A stretch of DNA of 64,000 bases. Origin: an uncultured Bacteroidota bacterium. Lineage in GTDB: Bacteria > Bacteroidota > Bacteroidia > Bacteroidales > UBA932. Positions 8,088-16,236 of this stretch are shown here, one piece after another (the first letter of the stretch is position 1; the number at the start of each line of letters is the position of its first letter). Made by a program: the position numbers and the translations under genes. The notes beneath the pieces are model-generated. The model worked only from the letters and a program-made list of their open reading frames with translations. It searched no databases and was not told the DNA's origin. Where the stretch lies: positions 310,001 to 374,000 of the forward strand of contig CALGSW010000001.1 in the NCBI GenBank assembly GCA_937901965.1. Direction: 5' to 3'.

Positions 8088-8822
8088 TTAAACTATACCT
8101 CTCTCTTTTTTTATCTTTTCATATGCTTCGTTTATCTTCTTAAACTTCTCCTCCGCAGATTTCTGCACATCTGCACCAAGGCTGGAAACTTTGTCCGGAT
8201 GGTGTTTTACCGCCATCTTTTTATAAGCCTTTTTAACCTCTTCATCAGAGGCACTCTTATCAATCTCAAGCACCTGGTATGCAGCATCAATGCCTTTATC
8301 AAACATTGCAAAAATTGATTCGCTGTCCATGAAAGGAATTGACAATGCAGCTGCAATTCTTCTAAGCATTGAAATTTCATCACTGCTGACATCGCCGTCT
8401 GCCTTAGCAATTCCTGTAAGGTAGTGAAGTAACTGAAGCCTTGTTGCTGAGTTTGTATTAACTCTAATCTGAGCACAAACAGATTCAATATTAACCTCTT
8501 GCTTTAACAAATCTCTTAACAATAGCGCAGACTCAGCAGCAGCATCCTCACCAAAATTCTCCGAAATAAACCTCCTTACATAATCAAGTTCGCTTTTTAG
8601 TATCCGCTTATCTGCCTTCATTATTACAGATGAGAGAACCAGGAGTGACACCATAAAACTGTTTCTCTGCTCCACACCTGAATATGATACTCCTCTCCCT
8701 CCGGCTGCACCCTGTGTCTGACTTTTATCAAAGAAAGAGCCAAGTGCAAAACCCAGCAAGCCACCAATCGGCCCTCCAAGAGCCCATCCGAGAGCTCCTG
8801 TTATCCATTTACCGTAACCCAT
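8088..8822 (-). CDS. djlA: DjlA-like co-chaperone (glycine-zipper membrane segment, TerB-like and J domains)
   Basis: 244 residues. The N-terminus holds a glycine-rich hydrophobic segment (about 3-30, repeated GG and GxxxG) that would anchor it in the inner membrane. Residues 50-165 form an all-helical TerB/DjlA-like domain (VIMKADKRILKSELDYV; GIAKADGDVSSDEI). The C-terminus is a J domain with the HPD tripeptide at 208-210. DjlA proteins stimulate the ATPase of DnaK at the membrane. It abuts coaE exactly: coaE's stop and this gene's start share one base. Confidence 0.88.
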   Translation of the reverse strand: MGYGKWITGALGWALGGPIGGLLGFALGSFFDKSQTQGAAGGRGVSYSGVEQRNSFMVSLLVLSSVIMKADKRILKSELDYVRRFISENFGEDAAAESALLLRDLLKQEVNIESVCAQIRVNTNSATRLQLLHYLTGIAKADGDVSSDEISMLRRIAAALSIPFMDSESIFAMFDKGIDAAYQVLEIDKSASDEEVKKAYKKMAVKHHPDKVSSLGADVQKSAEEKFKKINEAYEKIKKERGIV

Positions 8823-9427
8823 TAAATAGTTGGTTTAATTCCTGTTTGATTTAATATCTCCATTACCTGAGGCATTATTGCCCGCTTTCCGTCTGCAAAG
8901 ATAACGAAATCTGCCATTTTTACCCTTTTCTCATCACTCCATTGTCTTGACATTCTCTCTCTCACATGCTCTTCAGAAATTGAATCTCTTTTCATAACTC
9001 TTCTTATCCTCTCCTCTTCCGGAGCAACAACAACAATTACCTTATCGGCTATTGAACGAAATCTCGGAGATTCAAGAAATATCGCCGATTCATAAATTAC
9101 TGCAGGATGTCCCTCAATAACCATACTGTCTCTCCATTTAAAAAAATCTCTTAAAACTTCAGGATGAACAATTGAATTAACTTTTTCCAGCAACTGTGGA
9201 TTTGAAAAAATCTTTGATGCCATTACATCTTTTCTTATACCATCTTCTGATAAAATTTCATCTCCCAGAAGAGTAGCCAGATTTTTAACGAGCTGAATAT
9301 TTGTTCTGTATAGTTCTTTTGCCCTGAAATCCGCAATGTAAGCAGGTAATCCCAGAGAGGACATAAGTCGTATCAGATACGACTTGCCGCTTCCAATCCC
9401 ACCTGTAACTGCAAAGCAAAACATCAA
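8822..9427 (-). CDS. coaE: Dephospho-CoA kinase
   Basis: 201 residues. The P-loop GGIGSGKS covers residues 9-16; the fold also shows the IVHPEVLRDF segment, the DKVIVVVAPEE strand and the lid RMKRDSISEEHVRERMSRQ-type region. It phosphorylates the 3'-hydroxyl of dephospho-CoA, the last step of CoA synthesis, in the cytosol. It lies 3 bp after the YbbR gene in the nusB operon. Confidence 0.95.
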   Translation of the reverse strand: MMFCFAVTGGIGSGKSYLIRLMSSLGLPAYIADFRAKELYRTNIQLVKNLATLLGDEILSEDGIRKDVMASKIFSNPQLLEKVNSIVHPEVLRDFFKWRDSMVIEGHPAVIYESAIFLESPRFRSIADKVIVVVAPEEERIRRVMKRDSISEEHVRERMSRQWSDEKRVKMADFVIFADGKRAIMPQVMEILNQTGIKPTI

Positions 9428-9430
9428 TTT

Positions 9431-10417
9431 TTATTTAAGAGAATCAGAAATATCACTTTTAATCTCTACAAAAGGGGGATCTGCTCTCCAGGAGAGTATC
9501 TCCCTATGTTCTCCTGATAGTTTGACCTTTACTACTCCGTTTAAAGAGGTCTCGTACTCATGAAAATCTACCTCCATTACAATTATACCAATCTCCAGCG
9601 GCTTCTCTCCAAATCTTTCACTATAATAGAGAGTAACCTCAGATGGGTGCATCATGAGATTTGCATCTTGCGGAAGGTTTATAAATGATAATGGTACTTT
9701 AATGCTTTTCTCCACATATCTCACAACATCAAGTGAGAAGCGCACATCCGGCTGAGAAAATCTCACCCCTTCAACAGGAGATATCTGAACCATTCCCTCT
9801 AAAGGAGCAGATAGGTTATCATGTTTTACAGGTTTGGTAAACACTGAGTCAATCCTTGACAAAATGGAACTTTCACCATAAATAGTTATTGAGTCCGGAG
9901 TGATTTGGGGCTTAGATGCTAAAGTGTACTGAGAGGCAAAATTGATTATAAAAGAGGTCTTTACAGGTACTTTTTTATTTGTCTGGCCCGGAAACTTAAA
10001 GTAGAGTGTATCTGTTGCAAAAGATTCAACAAAAACCGTATTGCCGAATGACTGAGTCAGCTTATCATTCAAATCCTTTACCAGAACATAAAAGCCATCT
10101 TTTACACCCTCTCTCTTTCTGAACAATCTCCTCTCAGCAGAGACCCTTACTCCACTTTCACTTGATGTAAAACGGTGCTGGAGAATATAGAATCCCGTTG
10201 CCTTTCCTCTTACAATCAAAAGATTTTCAGACTCTGCTTCAGAGCTTCTCCCCTCAATTCCGGCCTCGGCAGTAACACGATACTGCATATAGACAGTATA
10301 GTTCTCAGAGAGCTTGTGTATTGACCAAATGATAAAAGCAAGAAAGAGACAGAACAAAAACAGTAGGATTTGTCTGCCTCTTTCATAAGAGATATTAAAT
10401 ATCTTAAGCTTTATCAT
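9431..10417 (-). CDS. YbbR-like domain membrane protein
   Basis: 328 residues with one N-terminal transmembrane helix (about 14-33) and a long extracytoplasmic part built of repeated YbbR-type beta modules: KVPVKTSFIINFASQYTLAS with PDSITIYGESSIL, then KSIKVPLSFINLP with PSEVTLYYSE. Proteins of this family work in envelope regulation; in Firmicutes YbbR/CdaR modulates diadenylate cyclase CdaA. No cdaA homologue is visible next to it, so a role here is not proven. It sits between yajC and coaE, a common Bacteroidota order. Confidence 0.88.
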   Translation of the reverse strand: MIKLKIFNISYERGRQILLFLFCLFLAFIIWSIHKLSENYTVYMQYRVTAEAGIEGRSSEAESENLLIVRGKATGFYILQHRFTSSESGVRVSAERRLFRKREGVKDGFYVLVKDLNDKLTQSFGNTVFVESFATDTLYFKFPGQTNKKVPVKTSFIINFASQYTLASKPQITPDSITIYGESSILSRIDSVFTKPVKHDNLSAPLEGMVQISPVEGVRFSQPDVRFSLDVVRYVEKSIKVPLSFINLPQDANLMMHPSEVTLYYSERFGEKPLEIGIIVMEVDFHEYETSLNGVVKVKLSGEHREILSWRADPPFVEIKSDISDSLK

Positions 10418-10432
10418 GATAAAGCCTTTGAA

Positions 10433-10753
10433 TTATTTCTGAGGGATATCTGTAATATCCTTAACAATAGAGGATTTATCAACCTTAACTTTAACATTAC
10501 TGTCAACCTCAAGGAGAATGAAACTGTCCTTTTCGTTAACCTCGGCAACTCTTCCGTAAATGCCGCCTGCTGTAATCACTTTATCACCCTTCTGTAGAGA
10601 CTGGCGGAACTTTACAAGCTCTTTCTGTTTCTTTTGCTGTGGACGAATCATAAAAAAGTACATCACAACAAAGATCAGACCCATCATAATCAGAAAAGTC
10701 CAGTTTGATCCTGCAGCAGCAGGTTGTGTTTGTAAAAAAGTTAGAAAATTCAT
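10433..10753 (-). CDS. yajC: Sec translocon accessory subunit YajC
   Basis: 106 residues: one transmembrane helix (about 19-36) followed by the family signature MIRPQQKKQKE and a small cytosolic domain with KGDKVITAGGIYGRVAEV. YajC associates with SecDF-YidC in the inner membrane. It lies 33 bp after nusB and 15 bp before the YbbR gene. Confidence 0.95.
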   Translation of the reverse strand: MNFLTFLQTQPAAAGSNWTFLIMMGLIFVVMYFFMIRPQQKKQKELVKFRQSLQKGDKVITAGGIYGRVAEVNEKDSFILLEVDSNVKVKVDKSSIVKDITDIPQK

Positions 10754-10786
10754 TTTATCTGTTTGTTTAATTTATTACAAAAATAA

Positions 10787-11734
10787 TCATTCTGATGAAC
10801 CCACCAAACCTCTTCCCCTCTTCTCAATCTTGCCTTCAGCAGTAAGTCCAACAATTACCTTATCCAGTATCCCGTTTACAAAAACTTTACTGTTAGGAGT
10901 ACTAAAATACTTAGATAATTCAACATATTCGTTAATAGTTACCTTTACAGGGATATCGTGAAATTCTACAGCTTCAGCAATACCCATTACAATAAGGGCA
11001 GTGTCAGTTGTTGCAAGCCTCTCCTTGTCCCAATTCTGAAGGTAGCCGCTCATCAATTCAACATAATTTGAATAGTTTAGCATTGATTTCTCAAGAAGCT
11101 TTATTGAGTACTCTCTGTCATCGTCTTTAAGGAAAAGTGAAGGATGCTTAATTCCAGAGCCAGGCTTAAGTGTGGATAATCTTTTTGTAATCACATTGAT
11201 TATATACTCAAGATCATCTATCCAGTAAAGCGAGATATCTTCCAGTATTGCATGCAGTTCATCATTCTCTTCAAGCTCCTCTTCAAAAATCTTAATCAAA
11301 AAGGAGAGATCGCTTTCAAATGAAGAGTCTCCGTTCTCCATATATTCTGAATAATAATCAGAGTTTGATACAGATGCAAGTATTTTCTTTACAAGAGACT
11401 GATGCTCATTCCAGTTTAGTCCTCTCTTTTCGCAAAATTCGTTTAGCTCTTTGTCATTTTCCAGAATTTGAATTGCCCTGTTCTCAACAAATCGCATATT
11501 AGGATTCTTCTCTTCCTCTGTAGGATGGAATTTTTTAAGGCCTGTTTCAATTTTAGAATAAGCAATTTTCTTTAATGCAACAGGAAGAGAGAGAATAAAA
11601 TAGTACAATTCCAGACTCTTTTCACAACTTAATATAAGTTCACTCTGCGCACCGGTCAGAGAGAATGCCTCTGCACTTACTCTTCCGAAAAGAGTTTTAA
11701 AAACCTTTACTCTTATTAGTCTTCTGTTGATCAT
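10787..11734 (-). CDS. nusB: Transcription antitermination factor NusB (long Bacteroidetes form)
   Basis: 315 residues from the ATG at 11734. I prefer this to the in-frame start at 11785, because a -7 element at 11770-11763 lies between the two and MINRRLIRVKVFKTLFGR is the family's natural N-terminus. The C-terminal half (about 200-310) is the helical NusB domain: WDKERLATTDTALIVMGIAE, then VTINEYVELSKYFSTPNSKVFVNGILDK. NusB binds boxA RNA with NusE(S10) in rRNA antitermination. The N-terminal extension of about 170 residues is usual for Bacteroidota. It is the first gene of an 11-gene operon. Confidence 0.93.
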   Translation of the reverse strand: MINRRLIRVKVFKTLFGRVSAEAFSLTGAQSELILSCEKSLELYYFILSLPVALKKIAYSKIETGLKKFHPTEEEKNPNMRFVENRAIQILENDKELNEFCEKRGLNWNEHQSLVKKILASVSNSDYYSEYMENGDSSFESDLSFLIKIFEEELEENDELHAILEDISLYWIDDLEYIINVITKRLSTLKPGSGIKHPSLFLKDDDREYSIKLLEKSMLNYSNYVELMSGYLQNWDKERLATTDTALIVMGIAEAVEFHDIPVKVTINEYVELSKYFSTPNSKVFVNGILDKVIVGLTAEGKIEKRGRGLVGSSE

Positions 11735-11762
11735 AAATTTTATTGAATATGCAAATATTTTA

Positions 11763-11803
11763 CAAAGATAGGTTTTTGTGCACAAAAAATAATTTTATCT
11801 TTG
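11763..11803. promoter_or_regulatory. Divergent promoters: nusB operon (minus) and DUF3276 gene (plus)
   Basis: Minus strand: TATCTTTG at 11770-11763, start near 11757, with no good -33. Plus strand: TATCTTTG at 11796-11803 with TTTG at 11775-11778, a short 17-nt spacer. Both -7 boxes match the Bacteroidetes consensus. Confidence 0.55.
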
Positions 11804-11828
11804 TCAGGCAAATCTAAATTGAACTAAA

Positions 11829-12176
11829 ATGTACTTCGAAGACTTTGACATTAACGATTCACAGGAGAGAAACGGGGACGATGTTTTTTCAAAACCGGTG
11901 AGAGCCGGCAAACGAACCTACTTCTTTGATGTAAAGGCAACCAAGAACAACGATTACTACCTCACAATTACAGAGAGCAAAAGAAGGCTTGACCGTGACG
12001 GAAGGTTCGTTTACGATAAACACAAAATATTCCTTTACAAGGAGGATTTTGAAAAATTCTCTCAGGGTCTGGAAGAGATTATTAAGTACATAAGAGATAA
12101 CGCTCCTCAAACCACAGAAAAGGTTTCAAAAGAGGGTACAGGTTCATTTTCCGATGTAAATTTTGAATTGTTGTAG
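11829..12176 (+). CDS. PUR-alpha-like nucleic-acid-binding protein (DUF3276)
   Basis: 115 residues. The core FSKPVRAGKRTYFFDVKATKN, YYLTITESKRR and HKIFLYKEDFEKFSQGLEE is the single PUR repeat of the DUF3276 family, found in Bacteroidota and spirochaetes. The fold resembles eukaryotic Pur-alpha and binds single-stranded or GGN-rich DNA and RNA (known from the Borrelia homologue). The acidic start and Ser/Thr-rich end look disordered. It is monocistronic, between the nusB promoter and a strong terminator. Confidence 0.92.
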   Translation: MYFEDFDINDSQERNGDDVFSKPVRAGKRTYFFDVKATKNNDYYLTITESKRRLDRDGRFVYDKHKIFLYKEDFEKFSQGLEEIIKYIRDNAPQTTEKVSKEGTGSFSDVNFELL

Positions 12177-12212
12177 TCTATCTGCAGAAAGATAGAGATA
12201 AATAACAGAACA

Positions 12213-12252
12213 AAAAGAGAGCCGAAGGTTAAATACTCCGGCTCTCTTTTTA
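12213..12252. terminator. Bidirectional intrinsic terminator
   Basis: A 12-bp stem, AAAAGAGAGCCG with CGGCTCTCTTTT, around a 14-nt loop; A-tract on the left and T-tract on the right make it work both ways. It would end the DUF3276 transcript (plus) and the tRNA-Cys transcript (minus). Confidence 0.9.
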
Positions 12253-12282
12253 ATAATCAGATTATTATAAATCCATTTTCTG

Positions 12283-12353
12283 AGGTACCAAGCAGATTCG
12301 AACTGCTGTACACGGTTTTGCAGACCGCTGCCTAACCACTCGGCCATGGTACC
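12283..12353 (-). tRNA. tRNA-Cys (GCA)
   Basis: 71-nt cloverleaf on the minus strand: acceptor GGTACCA pairs with TGGTACC, D-arm with GTGGTTAGGCAGC, anticodon loop GTCTGCAAAAC with anticodon GCA, T-arm AGCAGTTCGAATCTGCT, discriminator U as expected for tRNA-Cys. The CCA end is not encoded. Confidence 0.97.
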
Positions 12354-12365
12354 GGTTAGGGGATG

Positions 12366-12396
12366 CAAATGTATAAAATATTTTTATACATCCAAA
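12366..12396 (-). promoter_or_regulatory. Promoter of tRNA-Cys with a perfect palindrome in its spacer
   Basis: Minus-strand TTTG (12396-12393), 19 nt, TACATTTG (12373-12366), start near 12359, just ahead of the tRNA. The spacer and -7 edge form an inverted repeat with 10-bp perfect arms (ATGTATAAAA / TTTTATACAT, 12370-12392) around a TAT centre. Confidence 0.75.
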
Positions 12397-12401
12397 ATCC
12401 A

Positions 12402-13298
12402 CTATAGTGTTATACCCCTTTTACGCTTAATGTTACTCACCATTATGCCGGAAACAATAAAGGCTAGTCCCGCGATTGTGAGAAAAGTGATTCTCTCCCC
12501 CAGTACCCTGTTAATTATCAGAAAAGAGAGCATAGGGGCAAGATAAATCATCTGTGTTACAACTATTCTGTTAGTTGCAATATTTAACGCTTTATTCCAC
12601 AAAATAAAAGTAACTCCCATTTCAAAAACTCCCACATATATAGCGGCATACAGAGAGATTCCTGTTTCAACTGCCTGAGGATTAATTCCGAATGCAATCA
12701 AAAGATAAACTGATCCGGCCAGAAAATTTCTGAATAGCTCCTCAACCGGATCTCTGGAGTTGTCAATTTTCAACATCCAGTACACAGCCCAGATAACAGT
12801 ACTGGCCAATATAAAGAATATCCCTGCCAATGATAATTTCCCGGATGCATCTGCACTGTTGTTAAGTGATAACATAACTATTCCGGAAAAGCTAATCAGG
12901 ACACCGGCAACCTGTTTCAGCCCAATTTTCTGTTTCATAAAAACAGCCATCAAGATAATGAGGACTATCTGCCAAGAAAAATTCATAGGCTGAGCAATCT
13001 GAGCAGGTAAGAGAGAGTAGCCCTCAAACAGAATCAGATAATATATAAAAGGATTCATAGCTCCCTGCCACAAAGTGTCAATAAGCACTTTTTTCTGTTT
13101 CAATGTCTTTAATGTGGCATACAGTGTTCTGCTTTTTGCAAGATATAGAGTAAAGATTAAAAGTGCAGTCAGAGATGATATCAATAGAAGAGTAACTGCA
13201 TTCATCCCTGCAAGTGCCAGTTTAAAAGCAGTTGCAACTGTAGCCCAGAAAAAGACCACAAATGAAGCCATTATAACAGCTTTATTCTGATTAGTCAT
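12402..13298 (-). CDS. EamA/DMT-family membrane transporter
   Basis: 298 residues with ten hydrophobic segments in two homologous halves, typical of the drug/metabolite transporter (EamA) family; the second half starts near LAGIFFILASTVIWAVYWMLK. The N-terminus FVVFFWATVATAFKLAL is the usual first helix of such permeases. Substrate unknown; members export amino acids, nucleotides or other metabolites. It ends the long minus-strand run and overlaps the M1 peptidase gene by 8 bp. Confidence 0.85.
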   Translation of the reverse strand: MTNQNKAVIMASFVVFFWATVATAFKLALAGMNAVTLLLISSLTALLIFTLYLAKSRTLYATLKTLKQKKVLIDTLWQGAMNPFIYYLILFEGYSLLPAQIAQPMNFSWQIVLIILMAVFMKQKIGLKQVAGVLISFSGIVMLSLNNSADASGKLSLAGIFFILASTVIWAVYWMLKIDNSRDPVEELFRNFLAGSVYLLIAFGINPQAVETGISLYAAIYVGVFEMGVTFILWNKALNIATNRIVVTQMIYLAPMLSFLIINRVLGERITFLTIAGLAFIVSGIMVSNIKRKRGITL

Positions 13299-15729
13299 TT
13301 TTCACTTTTGAATATATTATATGATCTGCCTGCTGGAGTAACTTTCCTTTAAGCAGAGGATGTATCCGGGTGGTATCTAAAAAGCTTTTAACCACCTCCC
13401 CCGCTCTTTTGTCTCTTTGTCCGGAGAGTAATGCCTGAAGCCAGTTTCTAGGAAAAAAGATATCACCCGTTCTCTGAATTTCAGGAAGAATCTTTAAAGC
13501 AGGAATAACATAATCCACAGCATTTTCAGACCTTGAATAGTGACATAAATAACCAAGCGCACTTGCTGTCCAAGGTTCAATAATCCTGTTCTCCTTCACT
13601 AAAAGCATCCTGAAAAATGAGTCTCTTACAGCTTTTTCAGGAGAGAGAGCAGTATATGTAAAGTTAAATTCATCTCTTCTGTCCTTTCCGTTTATATAAG
13701 TGAGTACAATTTTTTTAATCCCATTATACATTGAAGGATTTCTGAGTGCTGATTCATACCCAAGGCTGATAAAATCCCGTTCGCCGAGTTTAATTCCAGA
13801 ATATTTGTCGGGATTCCTCAGGATATCTAAAAAAAGCCGGGCCCACTCTTCTCCCCATGCAAAACGAATGAGTGATCTGAATGCTGTTAACTTAAAGTCA
13901 TCATTTTTTGCCGACAGGGAGATCTTCCATAAGGCATCGGCAGCTCTTTGAGAGGCATCATATCCATACAAATACCTCTGATTCGCAGAGGCAAGGTAAT
14001 TAACGGCTCTGTTAAAAACTATTCTGTCTGTTTCATTTGCAAGTATATCACAAATCGCATCTGAAAATCTTTCAGGTTTAATATAACCTGCCAGCATATT
14101 TTCATAGAAAGTTATTAGTAAAGAACCTCTTGTCAGGGGTGTGAATATTGGGAACCTGGTAAGCAAGACCTCTGTGTTTAGTGAGTCTGTAATAAAAAGA
14201 CCATATGCCTTTCCGTCAATATTAGGGTAAATAAATCCATCTTCTGAAACTATGTTGAGAATCTTCTGTTCCCATTTTAAACCTCTTTCAAAAGGATCCC
14301 TCTGGTCTATCTTAACGCCACCATTATCCGCCTTTGAAATTGTTATCTCAGGCCTGCCCCTCTCCTTTATCCACACATTGCTCCATGATTTAAGATCATA
14401 ATCAGTGTAGCTGTCCAGAATATTTATAAGGTCATCCCAAGTTGCATTGGAGAAGGCATAGTTCTGAAGGTACTCTCTTATTCCATTTTTAAAAGCATCC
14501 TCTCCTATCATTTTCACCATCATATCCATTACAACAGGGGCCTTGTTGTATATTATGTTACCATATACCAGTCCTGCATTTTCAAGATTATCCAGCTCTT
14601 GCTGTACCGGATTGGCACCAGCTGTGCGATCCTCATCATATGCCGGAGGAAAATAGCTGTCAGTAAATGCAAGTTCATGGTCAATGTCAGGAAATAGCGG
14701 TGTAACCATCCTGGCGGCAAACCAGTTTGCAAAGACCTCTTTTGTCCACACATCGTCAAACCACTTCATTGTAACAAAATCACCAAACCACATATGGGCT
14801 GTCTCGTGAGCAATAAGTTTTGCCCTTGAGAATCTCTCTGCTGTTGTTGGATACTCACCGGTAAAAAGAGTTCTGTCTGCATATAAAGTTGCTCCTGCGT
14901 GTTCCATTCCGCCATACTGAAATCCAGGTATAATTGCTATATCATATTTTGAAAACGGGTAAGGAATCCCGGTATACTCTTCAAGCCATTTTAGAGACGA
15001 GAAAATCTGGGAGCCTATAGTGTCACACTGTGCTACTCTGTGTGGAAGAGTCTCTCTGTGGAAGATAGTGATACTTCTATCCCCGCAAGATACTTTGTGT
15101 TGATAGAACTTCCCCGCGACAAAAGAGAAAAGATAGGTAGGCAAAGGGTCGGAAGTGGCAAATTTTACATAACCTACCCTCTCTTCTACTGATTTAGCAT
15201 TAGACATTGCTATCCAATCATCGGGTAAATTAAGAGAAAGTTCATACACTGCCTTAATATCCGGCTGATCAAAACAGGGAAAAAGGGTTCTGGCCCTGTC
15301 CGGAACTAAAAGGGTGTAGAGAAATTCCTCTCTTCTGTTTAATGATTGCTCACCAGCAGTAAACTCAATGAATATCTCGTTCTTTCCTTTGTTTATGAGT
15401 TTTTTCCTGAGAACTAAATGTTCATCTGTTATCTCCGGCTCAGTCTGAATACCATTTATTAACAGTTTATTTACAGGAAGTAGTGAATCATGAAGAAAAT
15501 CCAGATAAATCAACTCTCTGTTTTTAAGTGTAAAATTGATTTTAACATCTCCCTTAATTACAGAGTCACTCTCATTTGGAATTGAAAAATGGAGTGTATA
15601 TTTTACATCAGTTATATTGTTGAACCTCTTTTCTGCAAGAATTTTACTGATACCTGTACCGGGCCCTTTTGAATCTGATGAGCACCCGGCAAGTATTGCA
15701 ATTATCAGTATGAGGATATACCTCCTCAT
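13291..15729 (-). CDS. M1 family zinc aminopeptidase, lipoprotein
   Basis: 812 residues. A lipobox (LAGC, Cys16) anchors it to the envelope. The substrate-binding motif GGMEHAGA lies at 273-280 and the zinc site HETAH at 308-312, with the third ligand Glu331 in the WTKEVFANW helix. The remainder (about 450-812) is a HEAT-like helical C-terminus. It removes N-terminal residues from peptides in the periplasm, feeding amino-acid use. Its ATG overlaps the stop of the fRMsr gene by one base (TAATG), so translation is coupled. Confidence 0.92.
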   Translation of the reverse strand: MRRYILILIIAILAGCSSDSKGPGTGISKILAEKRFNNITDVKYTLHFSIPNESDSVIKGDVKINFTLKNRELIYLDFLHDSLLPVNKLLINGIQTEPEITDEHLVLRKKLINKGKNEIFIEFTAGEQSLNRREEFLYTLLVPDRARTLFPCFDQPDIKAVYELSLNLPDDWIAMSNAKSVEERVGYVKFATSDPLPTYLFSFVAGKFYQHKVSCGDRSITIFHRETLPHRVAQCDTIGSQIFSSLKWLEEYTGIPYPFSKYDIAIIPGFQYGGMEHAGATLYADRTLFTGEYPTTAERFSRAKLIAHETAHMWFGDFVTMKWFDDVWTKEVFANWFAARMVTPLFPDIDHELAFTDSYFPPAYDEDRTAGANPVQQELDNLENAGLVYGNIIYNKAPVVMDMMVKMIGEDAFKNGIREYLQNYAFSNATWDDLINILDSYTDYDLKSWSNVWIKERGRPEITISKADNGGVKIDQRDPFERGLKWEQKILNIVSEDGFIYPNIDGKAYGLFITDSLNTEVLLTRFPIFTPLTRGSLLITFYENMLAGYIKPERFSDAICDILANETDRIVFNRAVNYLASANQRYLYGYDASQRAADALWKISLSAKNDDFKLTAFRSLIRFAWGEEWARLFLDILRNPDKYSGIKLGERDFISLGYESALRNPSMYNGIKKIVLTYINGKDRRDEFNFTYTALSPEKAVRDSFFRMLLVKENRIIEPWTASALGYLCHYSRSENAVDYVIPALKILPEIQRTGDIFFPRNWLQALLSGQRDKRAGEVVKSFLDTTRIHPLLKGKLLQQADHIIYSKVKND

Positions 15730-16220
15730 TATAGAGATATCTCAGATGAGAGCAATAGTTCAAGCCATTTTCTGTCAATATCATCAAAATCATCCGGTTT
15801 ATCAGAATCAATATCAAGTACTGACACTATTTTGCCACCCCTGACAACAGGAACTACTATTTCAGATTTTGACAGTGAGCTGCATGCAATGTGACCAGGA
15901 AACTTGTCTACATCAGGGACAATGACACTCTTCTCTGTTTTCCAGCATGATCCGCAAACACCTTTTCCATAAGCAATTCTTGTACAGGCTACAGGCCCCT
16001 GAAAGGGACCAAGAACCAATGAACTGCCATGTTCTGAATTATCCTCTTTAACAATATAAAAACCTACCCACCAGAAACCAAGAGCCTCTTTAAGTGCCGC
16101 TGATATGTTTGCCATATTTGCAATTGAATCGGCCTCACCCTCAGTAAGTGATAAAATTTGAGGAATCAGAGATTCATACACCTTATTTTTGTCACCTTCA
16201 GGAACGATAATTGATTCCAT
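15729..16220 (-). CDS. msrC: Free methionine-(R)-sulfoxide reductase (GAF domain)
   Basis: 163-residue single GAF domain with the fRMsr pattern FWWVGFYIV and GPFQGPVACTRI. Cys79, Cys89 and Cys113 have the same spacing as Cys84, Cys94 and Cys118 of the E. coli enzyme, so the catalytic and resolving cysteines are kept; an extra Cys92 is present. It reduces free methionine-R-sulfoxide with thioredoxin in the cytosol. It lies between the rRNA methyltransferase and the M1 peptidase. Confidence 0.92.
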   Translation of the reverse strand: MESIIVPEGDKNKVYESLIPQILSLTEGEADSIANMANISAALKEALGFWWVGFYIVKEDNSEHGSSLVLGPFQGPVACTRIAYGKGVCGSCWKTEKSVIVPDVDKFPGHIACSSLSKSEIVVPVVRGGKIVSVLDIDSDKPDDFDDIDRKWLELLLSSEISL

Positions 16221-16236
16221 GTATCAAAAGATTAAT

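Noticed and set aside
12144..12368. Open frame over tRNA-Cys and the bidirectional terminator
   Set aside because: It contains a whole tRNA gene and a terminator; not coding.
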